Source: Paracyclopina nana (lineage: Eukaryota; Arthropoda; Copepoda; Cyclopoida; Cyclopettidae). From it: DNA of 64,000 bases. The stretch's first letter is position 1; each line of letters begins with the position of its first letter. Both the position numbers and the translations under genes were made by a program. Positions 50,195 to 61,263 of the stretch are shown in pieces. The stretch lies in NCBI GenBank assembly GCA_019096065.1, contig JAGUCH010000004.1:4278001-4342000 (forward strand), given 5' to 3'. Below the pieces are notes generated by a model. It was not told where the DNA came from. It ran no database searches and saw only the letters and a list, made by a program, of their open reading frames with translations.

Positions 50195-50761
50195 ATGATG
50201 CTGTCACGCACTCTTTTTCTGAGGGCTCTACGCCCTGTTACGTCAAATTTTGCGCCATTTAGGCCCGTTATTCCTTTGAGAACTTTCTGCTCCAAGGATT
50301 TTCAGAGCCAAGATGCAGCCTTTGCTAATAAGGCCGCAAAAAAAGACTCCGAATCTGCCAAGTCCTTATATGAGTCAGACATCAAGTCGAGCTCAAACTT
50401 GGCTCAGAGTGACATTAATTCCAGCTACTATAGTGAAAAATCCCCCACTGTGCCCTTGGGCCAATTAAAGGAGAGAAAGCTGGCCTTGGGATACACGTGT
50501 AAAGTGTGCAACACGAGGAACACCAAATTCATCTCCAAGTTGGCCTACGAAAAGGGCGTGGTCATTGTCAAGTGCGGAGGATGTGCAAATAACCATTTGA
50601 TTGCTGATAACCTCGGCTGGTGGCCAGACTTGACTGACAAAGGACTACGAAATATTGAGGACATTTTGGCTGCCAAGGGTGAAAGTGTTCGGAGAGTGGC
50701 GCATCCTGCTGATCGAGTGGAAATTGCCGACCAACTAGAGCTAGTTCCGAAAGATGATTAG
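50195..50761 (+). CDS. DNLZ: DNL-type zinc finger protein, mitochondrial Hsp70 escort (Tim15/Zim17)
   Basis: Keeps mitochondrial Hsp70 soluble and active. It is a single exon of 188 residues. The N-terminus is a likely mitochondrial presequence rich in Arg, Ser and Leu ([19 protein letters not shown]). The zinc finger is [20 protein letters not shown] then [20 protein letters not shown], with two CxxC pairs and the family DNL signature. The end, [15 protein letters not shown], also matches the family. It begins 19 nt after the NAA38 stop codon. Confidence 0.95.
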   Translation: MMLSRTLFLRALRPVTSNFAPFRPVIPLRTFCSKDFQSQDAAFANKAAKKDSESAKSLYESDIKSSSNLAQSDINSSYYSEKSPTVPLGQLKERKLALGYTCKVCNTRNTKFISKLAYEKGVVIVKCGGCANNHLIADNLGWWPDLTDKGLRNIEDILAAKGESVRRVAHPADRVEIADQLELVPKDD

Positions 50762-51504
50762 AAGAATTATGTTCACTTGCTTATTCGTTTCGACATCAAA
50801 AATTAAATGCCACTGTTTTGTATGGCCATCAAGCAAAATGCCTTTTCCCATTATTGCCACAAAAGTTGTGTTCAACCGCAATGAGGCCATCATAACTCAA
50901 CCTCAGCTCTTGGAAGAAAGATTGACTCTGTATAATAGTGCAAGATTGGCAGAAAATCACTCTATTAAAAAAACATGCTTTCATTTCCAAGAAGCTGCAG
51001 CGTTAGCACCTTTCGCTCATCTGGGGAAATGCACTGCGCATCAGCGCGCTATGAAAAATGTGCACATAGTGTGAACATTACTCATATAAAGTACTGCAGC
51101 ACAAAGAATGCAACGGAGATCGTTTTCAACATATTCGATTACTAGGTGTTGCTACGCAGAGGTAATGACCAACAATGTGGTAAACTTGAATAGGAACATA
51201 TTGGATAGGCGTTGCTGTGTAACTGCGATGTGCTTCGAACTTGAAGAGATATCACAAAGCCATTATCATCATGAGATGACTAGTAAACAATAAGTCATGT
51301 CAGTGGAGCTATCAGGTTTCTTGAGCATTTTCATTACATTTTCTTTTTATTGGCATAAACCAAAAAATTAAAGCTCAAAATGTTTCCCCAAATGCAAAGG
51401 CCGTTTTTTTCGTAAAGTAGATACAAAAAGTAGCTCGTTTACTTGAATTCTAGCTGTCAACTTTCCCATATTGAACAAAAAAAAAGAATCGAAACAATTA
51501 TTCA
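50762..51504. other. Spacer downstream of DNLZ
   Basis: Holds the DNLZ 3' UTR and AT-rich DNA. Several open frames of 60-106 codons show no family signature and are not called. Confidence 0.5.
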
Positions 51505-52696
51505 GGCCCGGTAGCAGTAAAAGGCACATTCGGCGCATCGGCATACTAAGAACACTATGATTTGGCAGGTGTGTGAGTGTGTCTTTTACCGCCGAGTGTG
51601 CTTTTTTCCAATTCGTAAAAGGCACACTGGAGTGACAAAGATATGGTAAAAGGCACACTCCAGTGACAAAGTTATGGTAAGGAAGTGCAAGAAATCAATG
51701 AGACATTCCATCTTAATGAAATCCTCTCCAATTGAGCTTCACTAAAATCTATTTGAAAACAAAAACGGTGTTTTTAGTCTTTCAGAAACTAATTATGAGT
51801 CAAGTAAACCCTCTCCACCTGAACTACATGCACTAATAACAATTAAAAAAACAGTGTTTTTAGTCATTCAGAAACTAATATTGAGTCAAATAAATCACAA
51901 CAATATTAATGTCTTATTTAAGTTATTTCTCAAATTATGTTAGACAGAAAGACTAAAATGAACAAATGAACGTTATCTTTTTTGGCCATTTTTCTCTAAG
52001 AACTTATAAAACCTTTGCTTGGATTTACAAAGCATGCAAAATCAAAAAGTATAGGATCTGAATCTCTTAAACTTTTATGGAACATTTCTCCAACAAATTG
52101 TTAATAATTTATTTTGGATTTTCTCATTTTTTATAGTAATTAACTCCAACAAATTGTTAATAATTTGTTTTGGATTTTCTGATTTTTATAGTAATTAAGT
52201 TGAGGATTAAATCAAACTTTAACACATTTGATTGATTTTTCACACTTCCTTGTGGTCTCTTTGCCTCTGCAGAGTGCCTTTTACATATTGGTAAAATGCA
52301 CAATCGGCAGTAAAAAGCACACTGACAGATAAATTAACCTGCCATATCATAGTGTACCAAGTGTGCTGAGTGCACTGAGTGTGCCTTTTACCTCGACCCA
52401 ATAAAATAGTTTAAGAGCTGAATCTCCTTAACTTTTATGGAATATTACTCCAGAAAATTGTTTATAATTTCTTGGGATTATATCATTTTTTACAGTATTT
52501 AAGTTGAGGATGATATAACACTGTTTTACCTTTGGAAAATTTTTAGTACTTCCTTATTAGTTATCTCTTTGTCACTACAGTGTGCCTTTTATGAACTGGT
52601 AAAATGCACACAAAATAGTAAAAAGCACACTGACAGATATTTTCCTACCATATCATAGAGTGCCTAGTGCGCTGAGTGTGCTTTTTACCGCAGCCC
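51505..52696. mobile_element. Inverted-repeat element with internal tandem duplications
   Basis: About 1.19 kb. The left end (GGCCCGGTAGCAGTAAAAGG from 51505) and the complement of the right end (GGGCTGCGGTAAAAAGCACA ending 52696) are related over roughly 60 bp, including a shared CTATGAT-TGG-AGG block. The interior contains a 35-bp tandem pair with GTAAAAGGCACACT (51617-51676), repeats with TCCAACAAATTGTTAATAAT (about 52088 and 52146), and a larger duplication of the right terminal segment (about 52050-52400 against 52400-52696). No coding frame and no clear target duplication were found. Confidence 0.6.
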
Positions 52697-53195
52697 ATTC
52701 TATTACTCAATTCCTTGAAATTATTTCGCTAGAAAGCCCCAAAATTAAGTTGATGCCTGGTAGAAGTTTGAACAGATTTTAGCATATTTTGAAATTATCT
52801 TCAGTAGGTTTCATCTCCTCTAGCAATAAGACAAAGGAACAGACGATATTTTAAGTATGTGTGTGTCTATCCAGTTAATCTGCCACCAACTTTCAAATGA
52901 ACGACACTAGTTTAGTCAAAAATAATGTATGCCTAAAGGCGTTTTTAGCCTATGCTTAAATCCATTTTCAACTTTCTTCATAGAAGTTTTTTACATAATA
53001 CATTGCCACCAAAAAGGATTTTTAAAAGGAGCATCCCTTGGCTAAGCATGGATAAATTTCCACCAGTTTTGACATGATCCCTTACGTGGAGGAAAAATAA
53101 AGAGGAGCGAAATCAACAGTTTTGTGGCTTACTGGTGTTACAAAGCCACAACTTTTTATTCACCATAAATGTGCTGTTTTAAGACAAAAAAAAGC
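52697..53195. other. Spacer and 3' UTR of eL14
   Basis: The minus-strand poly(A) signal AATAAA appears as TTTATT near 53155, 40 bp beyond the eL14 stop codon. Nothing else is recognised. Confidence 0.55.
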
Positions 53196-53993
53196 TTACA
53201 GCTTTCCAGCCTTGGTCATCTTGTTCTTCTTGATGGAGACAGCCTTGGCGACAATCTTGTTGCGAGCACTCTTGGCCTTCATGAGCTTGAATCGGTCAAA
53301 GTCTGTGAGGTTAGCCCTTCTGACCTTCATCTGCATCCTCTTCGACCAAGCAGATTGTGCCCACTTGTCGGTGACTTTCTCACCTTCCCAAGCGGCCTTA
53401 ACAACCTTTGACCGAGCAGAAAAGGGAAACACGATCCTCAAAGGAGTCAAGTGCAAGTTCTTGATTCTGTAGGTTTGACGCTCTACTCCAGAGCAAGGAC
53501 CATCAATCAAGACCTAGAAATTCACAATGAAAATAGGCCACCTTCATAGAAACTCGCTTGGGGTCTTACTCTGTTTTGGTCAATGACATCGACGATGGCT
53601 GCAATTTGACCTGCCTTGGGACCATCCTGGAGGACGGCAATGCGACCGACTTCTACGAAGCGATGGAATACCTTAACAAAAAAAAGAAGTGAACAACTTA
53701 TGTTGGAATAACTGACGAAAGAAGAGACAGCTATGACATTTACAATTGCGATCTTAGTTGAACGTTTATTCGTCAATTTGTGAATTTATCGAAAACACTG
53801 ATAAAACTGTGCCATGCCTTTGGTGACAATACACTTTCGATGCTCTAGTTTAACGCATAAGTGATGCCGAAATTATGCAACATCGCTTGAATAATGCGTA
53901 GACAACTTTGACAATTATGACATAAGCAGATTCACAATGCTAAGGGGCCAAACTAACGACGGAATCGCAAAAACAGAAAATATATCTTACCAT
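53196..53993 (-). CDS. RpL14: Large ribosomal subunit protein eL14
   Basis: Component of the 60S subunit. Exons 53993-53991, 53671-53570 and 53513-53196 give 140 residues. The first coding exon is only the ATG, followed at once by GTAAGA; the next exon begins [15 protein letters not shown], the usual start of eL14. [12 protein letters not shown] ends exon 2. The last exon holds [13 protein letters not shown], the basic middle, [21 protein letters not shown] and a Lys-rich end. The 5' UTR has a pyrimidine stretch (CTTCCTCTTC), as expected of a TOP mRNA. It is divergent from WDR48. Confidence 0.95.
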
Positions 53994-54793
53994 TTTACTC
54001 GCCGGAAGTTTTGAAGAGGAAGTTCAACAGCAGATACAGATTCAAAACAAAAATCGATCGTTCAAAAAGAGACACTCGAGCCAAAAAGTATAACGGGCAA
54101 ATAATTTTCAGGCGCTTCATTCCTTTAAGTTTGAAAATTCGTAGAAAATAAGAAAACTTTGACGAGCACTGCTGATTTTTCCATTATTTCTTTGGCTTTT
54201 AGATACTAGAACTGAATAAGTTGGGAATATTAGATTATCTAAAAACATGCTGCTTTCGAATAATATGGTGAGCGGGCTTTTGCATTGATCAGTGAAATAT
54301 ATCAATGCAAGTTGAACTATTAATTCTCAGGCCTTTTCTACTCAAAGCACCGGCAAATTTGAAATTTTATCACATTTCAATTCAAAGTATGCCAGTGAAA
54401 TGATTTGGAAAAAAAGTTAAATTGGTTTGAAAAGCTTGCAATAGGTTTTTTGAAATACCGTAGCCGACGAAGGATTCCTCATTCATAAGCAAATTGATCC
54501 CGACTTGGCTTTCGATCAACTTCAACTAACGCTGTTGAAAAGCATAAGGCCTCAAACAAAAAGCTTTGCAGTCGAATAAAAGTTGTCCTAGATTTTGTGT
54601 CAAATTGTCGAGTGCAAATGGTGAGTGACTATTGAGCTTTGATTGTCGCCACACATTTCTGGGTAGATTCCTTGAGCTGAAGTTGTGCTCGAGAAAGCAT
54701 TCTAGCTGTTTGGAGATAATGTCAATGTAGACAAATTGAGTGACACCTCGTTATCTTTGGCTCCTTCTCGAGGAGTCTTCATTGAAATTCAAA
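53994..54793. promoter_or_regulatory. 800-bp divergent region between eL14 and WDR48
   Basis: Contains both 5' UTRs. The eL14 side has a pyrimidine-rich TOP-like element just before its ATG. No protein frame was found. Which gene owns which part is not clear. Confidence 0.4.
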
Positions 54794-57107
54794 ATGGCCG
54801 GGCGCAAAAAAGTGCAGGTAAGAATCAGATTGTCCTCATTACTATGATCATTGAAATGCATTCGGCGACGTATTTCTAGGTGTCATTTGTCATTCGGGAA
54901 GAAGGCGAGCGCTGTCACCGAGCGGGAGTCAATTCCTTACAATATGATCCTTACCTAAACCGTTTGTACACTGCGGGTCGAGATTCCATTATCCGGATAT
55001 GGAATGTTCGCAATGTGCAAGATCCCTATGTCCAATCCATGGAGCATCATACGGACTGGGTGAATGACATCCAGTTATGCTGTGGGGGAAAGAATCTTAT
55101 TTCAGCTAGCTCTGACACCACGGTCAAAGTTTGGAATGCTCACAAAGGGTTTTGCATGTCCACCCTGAGGACTCACAAGGACTATGTCAAAGCCTTGGCC
55201 TATGCTAAAGATCGCGAACAGGTCGATGCTGAAATGCTCTGATAGCGGTCCTGTGGTAAAGCATCTCTTTGATTTTAGGTTGCATCTGCCGGCCTGGACA
55301 AAGCCATATTCTTATGGGACGTGAACACGCTCACTGCGTTGACAGCCAGCAACAACACAGTGACCACGTCCAGTCTCAATGGCAACAAAGATTCCATATA
55401 CAGCCTCGCCATGAACCCCTCGGGAACTGTCATTGTGAGCGGATCTACCGAGCGAGTTTTGCGCGTTTGGGATCCGCGGTCCTGTGCCAAATTAATGAAA
55501 CTTAAGGGCCATGCTGACAATGTCAAAGCTTTGATTCTCAACAAGGACGGCACTCAGGCACGCATAATATTTAGCTCCACAAAACCGTATTGGACTCATA
55601 GTTCTTTATTCTTGCAGTGCATATCTGGCAGCTCAGACGGAACTATAAAGCTATGGTCATTAGGTCAGCAACGATGCATAGCCACAATATATTGCCATAC
55701 AGAAGGGGTTTGGGCGTTGCAAACCGACGAGGCTTTTACGCGTGTGTTCTCCTCCGGTCGTGACAAGCACGTATGGGCCACAGACTTGAGACAAGTAGAA
55801 CGTCGAGCTTTAGTATGCCGTGAATTGGCTCCCGTGCTACGCATGATTCTCACGCCAGACCAAAAAGGGCTGTGGACCTCTACCACTGAGTCATGCGTGA
55901 AGTGGTGGAACTTGACCAATTTGGACTACCACTCCTCGTTTCACGATCCCAAGTCGCCCGAGGTTCGTGCCGAGGTCAAAAAGCCTGAGTTTGTCATCCC
56001 GGGAGGGCCCTCAATAAAGCAATGCGAGATACTCAACGACAAGCGCCACATCATAACGAAAGATACGGACAACAACGTGGCGCTTTTCGACGTGCTCAAA
56101 GCCAAGAAAGTTGAGGACCTTGGTCAGGTCGACTTTGAGCAGGAAGTCAAAAAGCGTTTTCAGGTAACTTCAAGCCATATAATCGGAAAGCAGAACTTGC
56201 GATAAACCAGGCCAATATTTTCGACAGATGGTTTGCGTTCCTTCTTGGTTCACCGTGGACTTGAAGACGGGTATGTTGACCATCCATCTTGGCCAGGGCG
56301 AAAATGATTGTTTGTCAGCTTGGGTGTCTGCCCGTGAGACAGGCTTGGCACCGAACGATGCAGTGGACCAAAAAGTCAACTACGGTGGTCTGCTCCTTCA
56401 GGCTCTGCTTGAGCACTGGCCTAGGCCATATGCTGTCGAAGAGGAATCCGACATCGACGGAAGCGTAAGTTTCTCCCCATTACCATCTCTATAATTAAAG
56501 CCAAATTGGTCATCATTGTTCGTTCATCTTGCAGAACCAGAGCCACAATGGCAATATTCTGAAGCAAGGAGGTGGTAACGAGTACTTTTCAGTGCCAGGT
56601 CACACGCCCGTCATTTTCAGCGAGGTCGGAGGCCGTACTCTTTACCGCCTCCTAGCCCGAGATGCTGGGGGCGAAACAGAGGGTGTCCTCCTCAACGAAA
56701 CGGTGCCCTCGTGGGTGATAGACATTGTGGTGGAGAAGAAACTGCCGAAATTCATTAAAGTCACATTTTTCGTGCTGCCCCATCCTTCCCTGGGATACAA
56801 GAGCTTCAAGCGCGAACGGCTCATAGCCAATGACTTCTTGCAAATCCGCAAGGTCATTGAACACGTCTACGAAAAGGTCATGTGTGGAGGCTCAGATGCG
56901 GGCTCTACTGCGGGCAGCCCCACAGGTGAAGCCCAATCTCGTAACGCAACCAACAATGAGGATTCGGCCTCCGTCGCTGAAGAACGCGTGGAGTTGGTGT
57001 GCAATGATCAAGTTTTGGATCCCAATCTTGACCTGCGGACGGTCAAGGAGTTCATATGGAAAGTGAAAAACAATGACCTTGTTCTGCATTACCGGCCTTT
57101 ACGATGA
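54794..57107 (+). CDS. WDR48: WDR48/UAF1, cofactor of USP1, USP12 and USP46
   Basis: WD40 protein that activates deubiquitinases. Exons 54794-54817, 54880-55221, 55279-55557, 55618-56163, 56228-56464 and 56535-57107 give 666 residues, against 677 in human. The start MAGRKKVQ joins [21 protein letters not shown] beta-propeller with repeated GxDxx[12 protein letters not shown] and SDGTIKLW units covers about 1-330. The ancillary and C-terminal ubiquitin-like SLD region follows ([14 protein letters not shown], ending LVLHYRPLR). The intron 55558-55617 begins GC rather than GT, is exactly 60 nt and has no stop in frame. AATAAA near 57303. Confidence 0.96.
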
Positions 57108-57920
57108 TGATCATGAAGAAAAAACTACTTAATTGTGATTTCCTTTCAACATTCTTATTAGGCCATTGTTGTTTCTACTTATCAAATCACTTCACATCCC
57201 CCCACGAAAAGAATTAGGCATGAAATGTTAATTTTTGTTGATTCCTATTTTTAAGAAAGAATGAGAACTCGGTCAGGCAGAAGATACAACGATTGTATTT
57301 AGAAAATAAATTATTAATGAAATCCAACTCCATTCCAAGCAACGCAAAAAATTCTTTGCATGCATCAAATTGCTACAGGCTAAAGCAAAGTTTTTTTCAG
57401 TTATCATGCTCGGTGAATTTTTGTGAACATGAATTAGATTTAAGATTTCAACAAAAAGGGGCAAAAATCACGACATGTCTTTAAAGGTGGACAAAACCAG
57501 TTATTATATTCCAGCAAGTGTTGGTACATCAAAAAGAGGAAAATTAAGCTAACATTTGCGAAGAGAAGCCTCAAGCGCGAGTCAGGGTCAGTTCTTGGCA
57601 CTGGACTCGCTAAGATTCCTATATGCCACTGCCCAAGTACCCATATACTTTAAAGATTGCGCTCCCTCTCCTAGAGTTGGGTATGCATAAATTCCAAAAT
57701 ACAACCCTTTACTATTTTTATGTAATTATTGCGTCAATCTAGATATTTCCAAATTATTGCCACCAAATCCACAGAAAAAAAAATATTATTATCAGATATT
57801 ATTTAGTAAACTCCACTCACATGGAAGCCCTAGTTTCTTTTATTTGATTGCAATATAGCTGGCTATGCATCAGTCACTTCTACCTTGACTTACTCACACC
57901 AACACCAGAATATTGAAGCA
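57108..57920. other. Spacer between WDR48 and the SLC22 gene
   Basis: WDR48 3' UTR with AATAAA near 57303, then AT-rich DNA up to the SLC22 start. The frame before ATG 57921 is open back to 57885 but has no ATG. Nothing else is recognised. Confidence 0.5.
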
Positions 57921-59721
57921 ATGGGTGAAGAAAAAGAAGCAAGTATAGACTACATTCTTGAGCATTATGTGGGAGGTGCTGGAAGATTTCAAGTGCTGAT
58001 CACTTTTACCAGCTGGTTTGTCTACCATGCAGGCCTCTACTCGCTATTTCTGTACATTTTTGCGGCCTACATTCCGACCCATAGATGTCGAGTGCCCTTT
58101 TGCGAATCCACCAACCAAACTGCCCTCGATTCAGACATTTTTGAGGCAGACTGGCTCACGTTTGCAATCCCTCGAGAGGAAAGCTCGAGCAACTTTTTGG
58201 CTGGCAAAAATGCATATGATGGCTGCCACAAGTTCAAGCAATTAGACTTACTTGAACCAGGCAGTCCCACTAGCATCAGCAGTGCAGAACCGTCAAATCT
58301 GTGCAACCCGGACAGTTTTACAAATGAGACAGAAGATTGCAATGAGTACATTTTTGATAATACTTTCTTTGATGAAACTTTAGCCACAAGACTTAATTTA
58401 GTTTGTGGGCAAGAGAGTCGAAAAAACCTCTTGGGCACCATTCTTATTCTGGGAATGCTGGTTGGTTCCATTCTGGGAGGAAGGCTTGGAGATCGGTTCG
58501 GCCGGAAAACGGCAAACTTCTTGGCTATTCTCATCATAGTGCCTACCACCATCATTGCTGGTCATGTATCCAATTATCCTGGTAAATAGGAAATTTTCAT
58601 AGTCGATTGAAAGAATGTATTGATTGTGAATTTTTAAAAATTGCAGGGTACGCTGTGCTCCATTTTATAAATGCTACATGCCTCCCCATCATTTGGATCA
58701 ATGATACTGTCTACTTGAATGAATTCTTTCGGCCTGGGCATAGGTTTGTCACAATGATTGTTGGGCTACCCTTTGGTATGTCTGTGTTTTCCTTGATTGT
58801 CTTTTTGAATCGGACCTGGACTGCCATCCACATTTGGGTGGGTGTGACGACTTCTCTCATTTTGCCTGCTTACTTTCTTATCCCTGAATCACCAAGATGG
58901 CTGGCACAAAACAGAAAAGAAGACGAGGCAGTCAAAGTTTTGGTGAGGATTGGAAAAATAAATGGGAGGAACATTGATTCTACCACAGAAGATAAAATTG
59001 CTCATCTGGTCAAGGCAATCGCAGCTGAATCCCACCAAACTGAGGACAGCCTGACACCATTGGACATGTTCAGAAAAGGCCATACAGTGAAGGCACTCAT
59101 ATTATGCCTAGTGTGGATAACCACATGTGTCAGCTTTTATGCACTCTCCTTAAATGCCACTTCTCTGAGTGGTCACATCGTGCTCAATTTTTACCTCTCA
59201 AGGCTCGGCAATATTGGAACAGTTATTGTGACACTCACCACTATCAATTATTTTGGTAGAATCAAGGTATTGGTCACAAGCCATACCATTTTAGGGACTT
59301 GCTGCATTATTTTGGCCTTCATGATTAAAACTGACAAAAGTGCAGTGCTTGCAGTTTATATCATTGCAAATATTGCAGCTGCCACAAGTAAGTTTTAATT
59401 TTTTGCTAAAACCTTTCCACAAATTGGTTTTTTTTATATATAATTTCAGGCTTTGCCTTGATATTTATGGTAACTGCAGAATTGTATCCAACTAACCTCA
59501 GATCTCAAGCTATGGGGTCAGCATCCATGATAGCCAGGGTATTTTGCTTGTGTGCACCATTTTTGGGCCCCTTGGCTCAATATTGGACGCCTCTTCCAAT
59601 GCTCATCATTGGGGTGCCGATTTTAATCTCAGCAGGATTAGCGTTGAAATTACCAGAAACTCACATGGCTGAGTTGCCACAAACGATGAAGAGTGCCCAG
59701 GAGCTACAGGATCTCGGCTAG
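57921..59721 (+). CDS. SLC22 family organic ion transporter (Orct-like)
   Basis: Plasma membrane transporter of the major facilitator superfamily. Exons 57921-58581, 58647-59387 and 59450-59721 give 557 residues. After the first membrane helix comes the large extracellular loop typical of SLC22, with several Asn glycosylation sites (NQT, NET) and Cys residues. The MFS signature between helices 2 and 3 is GGRLGDRFGRK. PESPRWL follows helix 6. The last exon has TAELYPTNLRS, the conserved late loop motif. The substrate cannot be told from the sequence. Arthropod organic cation transporters are the nearest group by pattern. AATAAA lies at 59725-59730, just after the stop. Confidence 0.9.
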
Positions 59722-60303
59722 CATAATAAAGTATTGTAAATATAGAAAAATCTATGTAATTAAGCTACTAAAAATTGATTTGGAACAATAAAGGCCAAAA
59801 TGGCGCTAACTGGCCAGAGGCAACTGTCGAGGAAATGGCAGATCAAAAGAAATTTCCGGTTTTTCTCTCTTTGATTTTTCAATTAATTTTAATGTTTCTT
59901 CAGCAATGCACTTGACAGATAATGCACGAATTCAAAAGTAACACTAACGGGGTACTTCTTTGCTTGATGACTAAACATCTTTTTTGCAATTTTAAATAAA
60001 CTGCCGCAAAAGTAAAAAATAAAAGTGCCTGAAATTTTTCGAATGGTTCTCTGTTCATTTGCTGTTAATTTTTTCCGTTTCCCCCTTCAATTTCCCGCCA
60101 AAACTACAAACTGAGATACTAACTCAAGTTGTCACTACGCGCAGCTGTCAGCTGACTGGACTGAGTCTTTAAAGCAAAATCAGATAGAAACTGCTGAATG
60201 CTGATTGCTTACTGAGTAATGAGTAACAGGGAGAGCACGGAGTGAGAAACAACAATCTCATAGCATACAAAAATTGGCCACCGCTCGATACCCAAATATC
60301 GCG
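59722..60303. other. Spacer between the SLC22 gene and the coiled-coil gene
   Basis: SLC22 3' end with AATAAA at 59725-59730 and another near 59787, then the upstream region of the next gene. No other frame is convincing. Confidence 0.5.
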
Positions 60304-61263
60304 ATGGAACGAGAAGAATCTTTTCGATTCAGCGAGGATTTGTTGAGTGGGATCAGCCAAATCAGCACACATTTGCCCATAGGAAGTGCCGACTTGAGCC
60401 AACCGACGTTTTATGGAGATTCGCAGTCCACAATTTATCCAGCCTCACAAGTGGGACGATCTTCTATGGTTCGGGATGCTGTCGTGCCCTCGATTGAGCC
60501 AAAGAAAGCCAAGCTCTCACAGCCCAAAAAATGGGCCAAAGATCTGCTCAAGACTGCCGAGGACAACCAGAAGTTGCGAAATTATGACGCCATGGCCAAA
60601 CGTCACGAAGAAGTGCGGGAATTGAGGCTGCAGCTTTCTGAGCTTCAAGCTTTCGTTTTCAAGTTTCCGTCTGTCATGCGGCAGTCAATAGAGGAGTCGA
60701 CTAACCACATCACCTCCTCAATGAAGCTTGAATTGCAACATTTACAGCTGGCTTTATTGAATGTCACCAAGAAGCAAGACGAGCAGTTGGCCTTTCAGAA
60801 GAAAATGATGCAGGAGTACTTCTTCGACTTGACAGCCACAATTACTGAAGCCTCAAGTTGCAGGAGCAAGTTTGAGGCCGATGCTCTCCAAAAACTGGAA
60901 AATCAATGCGCCATTTTAAAGGCCATTACATCCGCGCCTGATGTAGGCTCGATCATCAAAATGTTGACCGACATTTCAACCCAAATGTCACAATTACTGG
61001 AAGGATCAAAACAATTTGAAACGGAATTGCTGCAGAAGGTGGCAGTCGAGGTGGGAAAAATAGTCAACCGGCCGGTTTCATCTCATCCCTTGGGTCATGC
61101 TTGCAACGTTCCAATTTCTTCTCATACAAAATCTCCAGTTAGAAGCGCAGACTTGAGTCGTAATCTAACGAGCCTTGATGCTGCATCCCGCATTGTTGAA
61201 AAGCAGCCGAAAAGAAAACTTGTTGATGATGATGAAGACGACATTATGATTTTTGAAGCTTGA
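60304..61263 (+). CDS. Unrecognised intronless coiled-coil protein
   Basis: 319 residues from ATG 60304; the frame extends slightly upstream without an ATG. No family recognised. The N-terminal 70 residues are Ser-rich and polar. A strongly helical, charged region runs from about 75 to 250 (KWAKDLLKTAEDNQKL, RHEEVRELRLQLSEL, EQLAFQKKMMQEYF). The tail is basic and then acidic, KRKLVDDDEDDIMIFEA, in which IMIF next to acidic residues resembles a SUMO-interacting motif. The KRK cluster could be nuclear targeting. The overall plan (helical core, short acidic hydrophobic C-terminal tip) recalls some meiotic or DNA-repair scaffold proteins, but that is only a guess. Confidence 0.7.
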   Translation: MEREESFRFSEDLLSGISQISTHLPIGSADLSQPTFYGDSQSTIYPASQVGRSSMVRDAVVPSIEPKKAKLSQPKKWAKDLLKTAEDNQKLRNYDAMAKRHEEVRELRLQLSELQAFVFKFPSVMRQSIEESTNHITSSMKLELQHLQLALLNVTKKQDEQLAFQKKMMQEYFFDLTATITEASSCRSKFEADALQKLENQCAILKAITSAPDVGSIIKMLTDISTQMSQLLEGSKQFETELLQKVAVEVGKIVNRPVSSHPLGHACNVPISSHTKSPVRSADLSRNLTSLDAASRIVEKQPKRKLVDDDEDDIMIFEA

